Made by a program: the position numbers and the translations under genes. Source: Chromatium okenii (lineage in GTDB: Bacteria > Pseudomonadota > Gammaproteobacteria > Chromatiales > Chromatiaceae). Taken from it: 64,000 nucleotides of DNA. The notes under the pieces were generated by a model, which worked only from the letters and a program-made list of their open reading frames with translations, searched no databases and was not told the DNA's origin. The first letter of the stretch is position 1, and each line of letters opens with the position of its first letter. Location: positions 760,001 through 824,000 of the forward strand of contig NZ_PPGH01000037.1 of NCBI RefSeq assembly GCF_002958735.1. The letters run 5' to 3'. Below, piece by piece: positions 57,062 to 64,000 of the stretch.

Positions 57062-58348
57062 ATGACAGATGAAGCAACTCTGATTATTGAGAATCAATCC
57101 TATCAATTCCCTATTTGCAAAGGTTCAGAAGGCGAACGCGCTATTGATATTCAAGAACTGCGCAATCGTACTGGATATATCACGCTCGATCCTGGTTACG
57201 GCAATACCGGCAGTTGTCAGAGTGCGATTACATTTATTGATGGTGAAAAAGGCATTCTGCGTTATCGCGGTATTCCCATCGAACAATTTGAACAAGCGCC
57301 GAATTTTGTTGAAGTCGCGTGGTTATTGATTTTCGGTCATTTACCAAATGACGCAGAATATCAGACTTTTTCAACCGATTTAACGACCTGCGCTAACCTC
57401 GATGAAAGCATGAAACATCATTTCGAGGGTTTTCCACGCACAGCTCCACCAATGGCAATTCTTTCTGCCATGATTAACGCATTATCTTGTTTTCACCCGG
57501 AATTTTTTGAATTAGAAAATGAAGATCATTTTCGCGTTGCTGCTGCCGGTTTAATTAGTAAGGTGCGCACCATTGCTGCTTACGCTTATCGGCATTCAAT
57601 TGGTCAGCCCTATATTTATCCCGATCCGGCATTGCGTTATGTACCCAATTTTTTACACATGATGTTCTCGCAACCCTATGCCGAGCATTTTTGTGAGCCA
57701 GTGGTACGCGATGCGATCAATCTTGTATTGCTACTTCATGCCGATCACGAGCAAAACTGCTCAACATCTACAGTGCGCATGGTCGGTTCCAGTCAGGCAA
57801 ATCTGTTTGCGTCCTGCGCAGCGGGGGTGTGTGCATTGTGGGGACCGCTGCATGGTGGCGCCAATGTCGCAGTTTTAGAAATGCTGGAGCAAATCTATCA
57901 GGGACACATCAGCCCGGAGGATTACGTGCGGATGGCAAAAGATAAGGATAGCAAGGTACGACTGATGGGTTTTGGGCATCGGGTGTATAAAAACTTTGAT
58001 CCTCGTGCCCGAATGCTGGCCAATGTCGCAGATCGACTGTTGACCACGCTCGGCGTACAAGACCCGCTGCTCGATATCGCTCGCAAACTGGAAGAAATCG
58101 CACTCAAAGACCCGTATTTCATCGACCGTCAGTTGTATCCGAATGTTGATTTTTATAGCGGAATCATCATGCGGGCAGTGGGAATTCCCACCAACATGTT
58201 CACGGTGATGTTTTCAATTGGACGGCTGCCGGGCTGGATTGCGCATTGGTGGGAACAGGCGAGCAGCACTGGCAACAAAATCGCTCGTCCGCGTCAAATT
58301 TACACTGGCGCTGGCATCACCAACCACGTGCCGCGAGATGCGCGTTAA
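57062..58348 (+). CDS. gltA: citrate synthase
   Basis: ~428 aa, close to E. coli GltA in length and pattern (type II, hexameric). N-terminal DPGYGNTGSCQSAITFIDGE, catalytic His in LHADHEQNCSTSTVRMVGSS, second His in WGPLHGGANVAVLEM, and catalytic Asp in PNVDFYSGIIMRAVG. It condenses oxaloacetate with acetyl-CoA. GGAGG precedes ATG 57062. The pairing with an aldolase gene is unusual; a citrate-like product from another acyl-CoA cannot be excluded. Confidence 0.92.
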   Translation: MTDEATLIIENQSYQFPICKGSEGERAIDIQELRNRTGYITLDPGYGNTGSCQSAITFIDGEKGILRYRGIPIEQFEQAPNFVEVAWLLIFGHLPNDAEYQTFSTDLTTCANLDESMKHHFEGFPRTAPPMAILSAMINALSCFHPEFFELENEDHFRVAAAGLISKVRTIAAYAYRHSIGQPYIYPDPALRYVPNFLHMMFSQPYAEHFCEPVVRDAINLVLLLHADHEQNCSTSTVRMVGSSQANLFASCAAGVCALWGPLHGGANVAVLEMLEQIYQGHISPEDYVRMAKDKDSKVRLMGFGHRVYKNFDPRARMLANVADRLLTTLGVQDPLLDIARKLEEIALKDPYFIDRQLYPNVDFYSGIIMRAVGIPTNMFTVMFSIGRLPGWIAHWWEQASSTGNKIARPRQIYTGAGITNHVPRDAR

Positions 58349-58376
58349 TCACCACGAATTGGGATAGAAATCACTC

Positions 58377-58931
58377 ATGGCGTTGCGGATCAAAAGCCAT
58401 TGGCAAAATGAAGCGCGAGAACGGTCGCTGCCGGAAATTGCGAGTGCGCTCGCGTTTATTGCATGGCGGCTGGCGCTCGATCAGGCGATCAATTTGCACT
58501 GCGAACGTTTTACTTATGCCAGCGATGCGCAGCGCCTGTTGGTGATTCAAGAATATCTGGTGTTTTTGCTACAAACGGCTGATCGACTGTCTCACGATCG
58601 GCTGTCAGACGAAGATCGCCGCATGTTGATGATTGCGCTGGCAAAAAAAGTAGTCGAGCACGTTCAAGACAACAGTCTGGATTTACTCGGCGCAGGCGAT
58701 TACGGAACGCCATTTATTGAGTACCTCAATCTTCGTTCGGACGAATATGCGGCATTTCAATGGGATGAACAGGGACCGAGCTACGCGCTGCTGCGTCATC
58801 TCGGCTTTGAAATTCAAACGCTGATGGGCGCTGCGCCAGAAAATCGTTGGGTCATTGATCAAGTGATGGATCGTGATGGCTGGGATGCGTACAAAAAATT
58901 TACACGCGCACTCAATGAGTTATTCGAGTAA
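58377..58931 (+). CDS. conserved protein of unknown function
   Basis: 184 aa, soluble and mostly helical (ALAFIAWRLALDQAINLHCE; RRMLMIALAKKVVEHVQDNS), with a C-terminal part containing YALLRHLGFEIQTLMG and DRDGWDAYKKFTRALNELFE. No signal or membrane segment. It is 28 nt after citrate synthase and may be in the same operon. Family not recognised. Confidence 0.7.
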   Translation: MALRIKSHWQNEARERSLPEIASALAFIAWRLALDQAINLHCERFTYASDAQRLLVIQEYLVFLLQTADRLSHDRLSDEDRRMLMIALAKKVVEHVQDNSLDLLGAGDYGTPFIEYLNLRSDEYAAFQWDEQGPSYALLRHLGFEIQTLMGAAPENRWVIDQVMDRDGWDAYKKFTRALNELFE

Positions 58932-59136
58932 ATGCCGCAACGCAAGTTCTATTCTTGCTTTTCCAGCCGCATATCACCATCATCTGCGCCGCGCTCGATG
59001 CGATGTCGTTGCGCATCCTCAGCGATTCATTCATCGCTAATTTCTGCTTTCCACTTCCTCACTCAGTTTTATTCGGTCGCCACTCCCAGTTTTTGCGCAG
59101 TTTGTGGCACCGAGCCTTATTAGAGAATTTCACGTT

Positions 59137-59493
59137 ATGCAAATGAAGATCGGCGGGGATACGCTCGCATTGGATGTCAACATCCGTCGTCAGATTGAAA
59201 GCGAAGCCGAAAAATTTGCTGCTCGATTTCCTACTGGACAAATCGATGCTCAAATCACCATCCAAGAAGAATTTGATCCGCTGCACGGTCATCGCGTCCG
59301 TTGCGAACTCAGTGCCCGAGTCAGTCCGGGTTGCCAAATTGTAGTGCGAGATGCTCGCAAAACTGCCAGCGAAGCAATTCTCGAAGTGTTCACCACCGCT
59401 CGCCGCAATATCCGCCGTTCTCGGCGTCAAAATCTCCCCGCCACCGCACCACCAATCACCTGCGCTGCATCAGCGCAACTCGCCCGTTATTAA
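59137..59493 (+). CDS. RaiA/HPF-like ribosome-associated protein
   Basis: ~118 aa from ATG 59137. The pattern RQIESEAEKFAARFPTGQID, QITIQEEFDPLHGHRVRCEL, and a C-terminal helix (ARKTASEAILEVFTTARRNI) rich in Arg matches small HPF/RaiA (sigma-54 modulation) proteins that bind the 30S decoding site in stationary phase. A MITE-like repeat begins 4 nt after the stop. The 200 nt upstream (58932-59136) show no gene. Confidence 0.6.
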   Translation: MQMKIGGDTLALDVNIRRQIESEAEKFAARFPTGQIDAQITIQEEFDPLHGHRVRCELSARVSPGCQIVVRDARKTASEAILEVFTTARRNIRRSRRQNLPATAPPITCAASAQLARY

Positions 59494-59496
59494 ATG

Positions 59497-59597
59497 TAGG
59501 AGTTACGCAGTTGAAAAAAGTTGTCAGTCGTCAGTAAAAATAGCGTTATTACTGACAATCAAATCAATAGCTTGCATCTATAACTGCGTAACTCCTA
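59497..59597. mobile_element. 101-bp MITE-like element with 16-bp perfect inverted ends and AAATG duplication
   Basis: Ends TAGGAGTTACGCAGTT (59497-59512) and AACTGCGTAACTCCTA (59582-59597) are perfect inverted repeats. AAATG stands directly outside both ends (59492-59496 and 59598-59602), a 5-bp target duplication. The interior has a second imperfect palindrome (GTCAGTAAAAATAGC...TTACTGAC) and no gene. Related sequence: 29711-29812 and a right end at 50869. Confidence 0.8.
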
Positions 59598-59693
59598 AAA
59601 TGCTCGCATTGCGTTTCAATACCAACATTGTATTGACTGACGCGCATCAACCCCCACGTTTGCCTCAGTTCAGCTCTCTTCAGGATCAATCCC

Positions 59694-60611
59694 ATGAAAG
59701 TAGCCATCATCGGTGGTACTGGCTTTGTCGGTGTTCATCTCGTGCGTCATCTCGTCGCTGCCGGACACACACCCCGGCTGCTGGTGCGAGCGGGCAGCGA
59801 CAGTAAAATTGCGCTGCGCAGCGAATGTGAATTGGTTTACGGACAAGTTGCTGATTCGTCGGCATTAAACGAATGCTTAACTGGCGCAGATGCAGTGATT
59901 TATCTCATCGGCATTCTGCGTGAGTTTCCAGCGCAAGGAATCACCTTCGAGGCGCTGCAATATCAAGGCGTGGTGGACACCATCGCTGCTGCGCAGGCAA
60001 CTGGTGTCAACCGCTTTGTGTTGATGAGCGCCAACGGGATTCATGCTGACGGAACAGCGTATCAGCGCACGAAATATCAGGCAGAACAGGCGCTTAAAGC
60101 CTCAGGATTGCGGTGGACGATTTTTCGCCCATCCGTGATTTTTGGCGATCCGCAGGGACGCATGGAATTTTGCTCCCAGCTCAAACAGGACATCATCGAC
60201 AGCCCGCTGCCTGCGCCATTGTTTTATCAGGGTTTATCGCCGTTGAATGCCGGTAGTTTTGAATTGGCACCGGTCAGTGTCGAAGATGTCGCAGCGGCGT
60301 TTACGCTGGCATTGACCGAAACCCGCACTGAATCACAGACTTACAGCCTATGCGGAGCGCAGCGATACAGTTGGAAAGCGATTTTACAAACCATCGCTGC
60401 TGCGTCCGGCAAATCAAAATGGATGGTTCCTGCGCCAGCATTTGCCATTCAAACGATGGCGGGATTGCTGGATCGTTATGCGTGGTTTCCGATTTCTCGC
60501 GACCAATTGCAAATGCTGTTGGAAGGGAATGTGTGCAATGAAAACGACGGTTTTGCGCGTCTTGGTTTAACGCCTACGCCGTTTAATGCAGCGCAATTGC
60601 GTTATTTATAA
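59694..60611 (+). CDS. NDUFA9-like NAD(P)-binding protein (atypical SDR)
   Basis: 305 aa. Rossmann motif MKVAIIGGTGFVGVHLVRHL, then GADAVIYLIGILREFP, FVLMSANGIHADGTAYQRTK and TIFRPSVIFGDPQGRMEFCS. Family members resemble the complex I accessory subunit NDUFA9 and act in quinone/complex I assembly or as reductases. GGAT-type ribosome site. Single gene, convergent with the DUF938 gene. Confidence 0.82.
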   Translation: MKVAIIGGTGFVGVHLVRHLVAAGHTPRLLVRAGSDSKIALRSECELVYGQVADSSALNECLTGADAVIYLIGILREFPAQGITFEALQYQGVVDTIAAAQATGVNRFVLMSANGIHADGTAYQRTKYQAEQALKASGLRWTIFRPSVIFGDPQGRMEFCSQLKQDIIDSPLPAPLFYQGLSPLNAGSFELAPVSVEDVAAAFTLALTETRTESQTYSLCGAQRYSWKAILQTIAAASGKSKWMVPAPAFAIQTMAGLLDRYAWFPISRDQLQMLLEGNVCNENDGFARLGLTPTPFNAAQLRYL

Positions 60612-60627
60612 AAAAGCGGTGATGAAA

Positions 60628-60660
60628 TAGGATGTAGCCAAGTTTAATTGCTACATCCTA
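60628..60660. terminator. hairpin between convergent genes
   Basis: TAGGATGTAGC (60628-60638) and GCTACATCCTA (60650-60660), 11 perfect pairs, between two convergent genes. No long T run; may serve both as terminator and as a small repeat. Confidence 0.6.
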
Positions 60661-60669
60661 CTGATTTTA

Positions 60670-61272
60670 TTAACTATCGCGCTGCCATACCAAAGTACGG
60701 TTATTTACCGGCATGGTGTGATTTGCGACCAACCGTAAACCGTGTTGATTGCCAAGTGCTTGCAAATCGTCAATATCGCGCAGTCCCATGCGCGGGTCTT
60801 GAGCGCGTAGCCGCATATCAAACTGTTGATTGCTTTCACTGGTAAAACGTCCGCCTTCGTTAAATGGTCCGTACAGCGCAAACAACCCGCCGGGCGTCAA
60901 AATCGTACCGATCCCGCAAAACATAATGGCGACATCAACTGCGGACATGATGTGCGCAGTATTGGCGCTAAACACTGCATCAAATACTTCGTGCGGCCAG
61001 TGACCACCGACATCGAGCAGCAGTGGTGGTGGCAAATTAGGCAACGCTGCTTCATCCAACCACAGCCGCATTCCCGGCAAATTGTCTTCCATTTCACTGG
61101 TTTGCCAAATCAGATGCGGCATGGCTGCAGCGAAAAACACTGCGTGTTGACCCGTACCGCTGCCAATTTCAAGCACGCGATGCGCGTGTTGAAACAGCGG
61201 TTGAATCACCGCCAAAATCGGCTCGCGGTTTTCGACACTCGATGTTGAAAAAGGCTTTTCAGAATAAGGCAT
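60670..61272 (-). CDS. DUF938 family SAM-dependent methyltransferase
   Basis: 200 aa. SAM-binding motif RVLEIGSGTGQHAVFFAAAM, DUF938 signature FDAVFSANTAHIMS, and FALYGPFNEGGRFTSESNQQ. The substrate is not known. Its start overlaps the SOUL stop by one base, so the two are co-transcribed. Confidence 0.85.
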   Translation of the reverse strand: MPYSEKPFSTSSVENREPILAVIQPLFQHAHRVLEIGSGTGQHAVFFAAAMPHLIWQTSEMEDNLPGMRLWLDEAALPNLPPPLLLDVGGHWPHEVFDAVFSANTAHIMSAVDVAIMFCGIGTILTPGGLFALYGPFNEGGRFTSESNQQFDMRLRAQDPRMGLRDIDDLQALGNQHGLRLVANHTMPVNNRTLVWQRDS

Positions 61273-61922
61273 TAGCGATTCTCCTGCGTCGGCAATGCAA
61301 CATCAACCATGATCTCGTTGCGCCGCAAAAAACCGGGCGTCCACGGATCGTTGTAATAAGCGTAAATCGGTGCTGCGACCGCGTTCAAACCTCGCGCTTT
61401 GAGCCACTCACGTAGCGCCAGCTCTTGCGTTTCAATCAATTCATCCGTTGCCCGACCGCTGAAACGCACCACTGCACAATGACGCGGCGGCAGATCGCGC
61501 AATTGCACTTCCGCATTGGCTGGCGCAGGCAGCGTGTCGCGGCGATAACCTGCCGGCATGATAAAACGCACCGTCCATGCGCCATTTTCGTTCTGCGTTT
61601 GCGTCACCGGCACAGTCATCGCAATGGATTCATCGCGTTGCTGAATCACCGGCGCAGTCATTGCCACACGCTCGCCCGTCCGTTCTTTGGCAAAAATGTA
61701 ACCCGCCAGCGGAGAAAACCCCGCTCGTAACGCCGCTTTGCGTGTTCCTTCTCGCGTCACTTCCGCACCACCAGCGGTGGATAATCACGAATTCAAACGC
61801 TCCTCTTGTATAACGATTTGATAAACCGGCGTTTCAACGTTTTGCACGATAAACACAAAAACCGCCAGCGCAGTGACTGCGAGCGCCAATAGCGCAGCGC
61901 CAATAATGAGAATAATTTTCAT
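61272..61922 (-). CDS. SOUL haem-binding family protein (three frame breaks near the N-terminus)
   Basis: ATG 61922 opens a membrane-anchored N-terminus (MKIILIIGAALLALAVTALA; VQNVETPVYQIVIQEE). The SOUL domain follows in another frame: AEVTREGTRKAALRAGFSPL, VAMTAPVIQQRDESIAMTVP, PRHCAVVRFSG and AYYNDPWTPGFLRRNEIMV. To join them, one base must be restored near 61800, 61788 and 61765, giving FEFRDYPPLVVAEVTREG. SOUL proteins bind haem or related tetrapyrroles. Confidence 0.8.
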
Positions 61923-62071
61923 CGGTGTTGATAATTCCTGAACCAAGTTAAGTAAATTAGCAACTAGGGTACGCAGCAGCAGCGGGATTGTCATTGACAA
62001 CATTACGGTTGCCTCACACCTATACAATTGCACCAAGATCGCCGATTAACGCGCTATTTGATGGAGGCTCT

Positions 62072-63172
62072 ATGTTGGTTGGGGCATTACCGACAATCCT
62101 GATTGTTGACGACTCACCGGAAAATCTCACGGTATTGAGTGAATTGTTGCAGCTCAATTATCGGGTTCGTGCCGCCACCTCTGGCGAAAAGGCATTGCGT
62201 ATTGCCACCACTCCGCCGTGGCCGGATTTAATTTTGCTCGACGTGATGATGCCGGGAATGGACGGTTATGAAGTATTCACGCGCCTGCGCCGCGAGCCGT
62301 TGACCCGTGAAATTCCGGTAATTTTCGTGACGGCGATGGACAGCGCAGATGCCGAATTGCGGGGATTAGATGTCGGCGCAGTGGATTACATCGCCAAACC
62401 CATTGTGCCGCCGATTTTGCTGGCGCGAGTGCGCACTCAGTTGGAATTAAAACAAGCGCGAGATTGGCTGAAAAATCAAAATGCTTATCTCGAAACCGAG
62501 CTGGCGCGACGGATGCAGGAAAATCTGGTGGTGCAGGATGTGAGTATTCATGCGCTCGCCCATCTCGCCGAAATCCGCGATCCCGAAACGGGGAACCATC
62601 TGCGGCGAACGCAGCGGTATGTGCGGGCGCTGGCGCAGCAGTTACAACGTCATACGCAATTCGCTGACTTTCTCACCGACCGCGTGATTGACCAATTGAC
62701 CAAATCCGCACCGCTGCATGACATCGGCAAAGTCGGCATTCCCGATTCGATTTTGCTCAAGCCCGGCAAACTCACGCCAGCCGAATGGGAAGTGATGAAA
62801 ACCCACGCCAAACTCGGCAGCGATGCGATTGAACAGGCCGAGCGTGACGCGGATCGCGTAGTCGAATTTCTCGTGCTGGCCAAAGACATCGCCCATTATC
62901 ACCACGAAAAATGGGACGGCAGCGGTTATCCCGAAGGACGTTCTGGCAGCGATATTCCGATTGCTGCGCGGTTGATGGCGCTGGCGGATGTGTTCGACGC
63001 GTTGATTTCGCCGCGTGTGTATAAACCGCCGATGCCATTTGCCGATGCGCTGGAAATCATCGTTGCTGGGCGCGGCAAGCATTTTGATCCCGATGTAGTC
63101 GATGCGTTTCTGACGGTATTCGAGGAATTTCGCTCCATCGCCGAGCGTTATGCCGAACCGCTTGCGGAATAA
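62072..63172 (+). CDS. response regulator with HD-GYP c-di-GMP phosphodiesterase domain
   Basis: ~366 aa from ATG 62072 (GGAGG 5 nt upstream). Receiver domain with phospho-acceptor Asp in LILLDVMMPGMDGYEVF and conserved Lys in DYIAKPIVPP. A coiled linker leads to HD-GYP: SAPLHDIGKVGIPDSILLKP, MKTHAKLGSDAIE, HYHHEKWDGSGYPEG and LADVFDALISPRVYKP. It degrades c-di-GMP under control of an unlinked histidine kinase. This architecture is the RpfG/PDE response-regulator type. Confidence 0.93.
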   Translation: MLVGALPTILIVDDSPENLTVLSELLQLNYRVRAATSGEKALRIATTPPWPDLILLDVMMPGMDGYEVFTRLRREPLTREIPVIFVTAMDSADAELRGLDVGAVDYIAKPIVPPILLARVRTQLELKQARDWLKNQNAYLETELARRMQENLVVQDVSIHALAHLAEIRDPETGNHLRRTQRYVRALAQQLQRHTQFADFLTDRVIDQLTKSAPLHDIGKVGIPDSILLKPGKLTPAEWEVMKTHAKLGSDAIEQAERDADRVVEFLVLAKDIAHYHHEKWDGSGYPEGRSGSDIPIAARLMALADVFDALISPRVYKPPMPFADALEIIVAGRGKHFDPDVVDAFLTVFEEFRSIAERYAEPLAE

Positions 63173-63310
63173 CGCCGCGCTCACCGCAAAAACTCGTGCT
63201 TCACTGCGTATCTTCAAATCTTCCACAGTCACACCCGCCGCATAATGACCGCCACTGCGCCGTCACCATGCGGCGCGTGTTTCACTCAATCACGTCTTTG
63301 GAGTTTTTGC

Positions 63311-64000
63311 ATGTCTACACCACCGCTCAATATCGTCGTCATTGGTGGCTCCGCCGCCGGACCAAAAGCTGCCGCCAAAGCGCGGCGAATGGATGAACAC
63401 GCCAACATCACCATCATTCAAAAAGAAGCCGATTTATCAATGGCATCCTGCGGCTATCCGTATTACGTCGGCGGCGTGTTTGATGACCGCAATCAATTGA
63501 TTTGTACCTCCGCAGGAATTGTCCGCGATCCGAATTTTTTTAATGCCGCCAAACGAATTGAAGCCAAAGTTTTAACTGAGGCAGTGGCAATTGATCGCAA
63601 TACAAAAACCGTCACTTGTAAACATGTACCGACCGGTGAATTAACCACGCTGGCGTATGACAAATTGGTGATTGCAACCGGCGCATCTGCGTTATATCCG
63701 CCAATTGCTGGCGCAGATTTGAGTGGAATTTATACGCTGCATTCACTCGGTGATGCCGATGCAATTCGCGCGATTCGTGACCAAAAGCAGGCGACGCGAG
63801 CAGTGGTTGTCGGTGGCGGTTTAATTGGATTTGAAGTGTGCGAGGCGCTGCATTTGGCCGGCATTCACACGACCGTGATTGAAAAAATGCCGTCGATTCT
63901 GCCGTTTCTCGACCACGATTTGGCGTTACTGGTCGCCAATCATGTGCGCAGTTTTGATGCCGACATTATCACTGGTAATGGCGTTGCGGCGTTTCTCGGC
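63311..64000 (+). CDS. CoA-disulfide reductase-like FAD/NAD(P) oxidoreductase (partial, runs off the window)
   Basis: 230 codons of an open frame cut by the window end. FAD motif NIVVIGGSAAGPKAAAKARR, single redox cysteine in MASCGYPYYVGGVF (pattern CoADR / NADH oxidase), and the NAD(P) motif AVVVGGGLIGFEVCEALHLA. Members use a Cys-SSCoA intermediate to reduce CoA disulfide, persulfide or O2. A C-terminal dimer domain, and in some relatives a rhodanese, would lie beyond 64000. Confidence 0.88.
   Translation, partial: MSTPPLNIVVIGGSAAGPKAAAKARRMDEHANITIIQKEADLSMASCGYPYYVGGVFDDRNQLICTSAGIVRDPNFFNAAKRIEAKVLTEAVAIDRNTKTVTCKHVPTGELTTLAYDKLVIATGASALYPPIAGADLSGIYTLHSLGDADAIRAIRDQKQATRAVVVGGGLIGFEVCEALHLAGIHTTVIEKMPSILPFLDHDLALLVANHVRSFDADIITGNGVAAFLG

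Overview
The window looks like a chromosomal segment of a gammaproteobacterium, probably environmental. Support comes from the 23S/5S rRNA sequence, an argS-SPOR gene pair, rpe-gph, an Aer-type chemoreceptor, dedD-cvpA, a hexameric-type citrate synthase, and a PEP-CTERM protein, which implies an exosortase elsewhere. I cannot fix the genus. Base composition is moderate; housekeeping genes are GC-richer than the accessory patches.

Layout. 1-914: end of an rRNA operon (23S 3' part, 5S, terminator). 1081-4510: AT-rich accessory zone with a putative RiPP pair (31-aa precursor and a YkgJ/PqqD-like/radical SAM/SPASM maturase), toxin-antitoxin remnants, a small secreted protein and three hairpin repeats. 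4698-7944: uppP, SPOR protein, argS. 8076-11586: truncated HsdM-like methylase, transposase remnant, and a coiled-coil protein with four 34-residue repeats. 11769-18152: ppc (three frame breaks), bioA, two small genes, folC. 18193-23224: MmeI-like type IIG enzyme, C4-type antisense RNA, Rha antirepressor, SIR2-like gene. 23420-33987: rpe, gph, PEP-CTERM gene, DUF1015 remnant, phosphoesterase, DEAD helicase, chemoreceptor, pbpG. 34006-36872: two GTPase genes, both truncated at an IS607-type element. 37095-41037: a second antirepressor / C4 RNA / type IIG cassette in the same order as the first. 41064-46797: exbB-exbD-tonB-binding protein-receptor operon. 47044-50700: sixA, fructosamine kinase, priA. 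50954-54797: his genes (no hisH or hisF), crcB, dedD, cvpA. 54966-64000: DUF4412 gene, aldolase and gltA, ribosome-associated factor, NDUFA9-like protein, DUF938 methyltransferase, SOUL protein, HD-GYP regulator, and the start of a CoA-disulfide-reductase-like flavoprotein.

Three themes cross the window. (1) A G/C-run palindromic repeat occurs between genes and inside exbB, tonB, the binding-protein gene and priA, where it is translated as PPxPPFxKGG-like peptides. (2) I infer about sixteen single-base frame breaks. They fall in genes otherwise free of stops, often in short homopolymers, and in genes rarely lost such as cvpA and priA. Uncorrected assembly indels are the likeliest cause, but decay of the TonB operon is not excluded. 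(3) Two type IIG restriction cassettes share an unusual arrangement in which a phage-type antirepressor lies downstream of a C4-like antisense RNA.

The best candidates for undescribed biology are the 31-aa peptide with its embedded-RRE radical SAM enzyme (1113-2870) and the paired restriction/C4 RNA/antirepressor cassettes (18316-22353 and 37095-41037).
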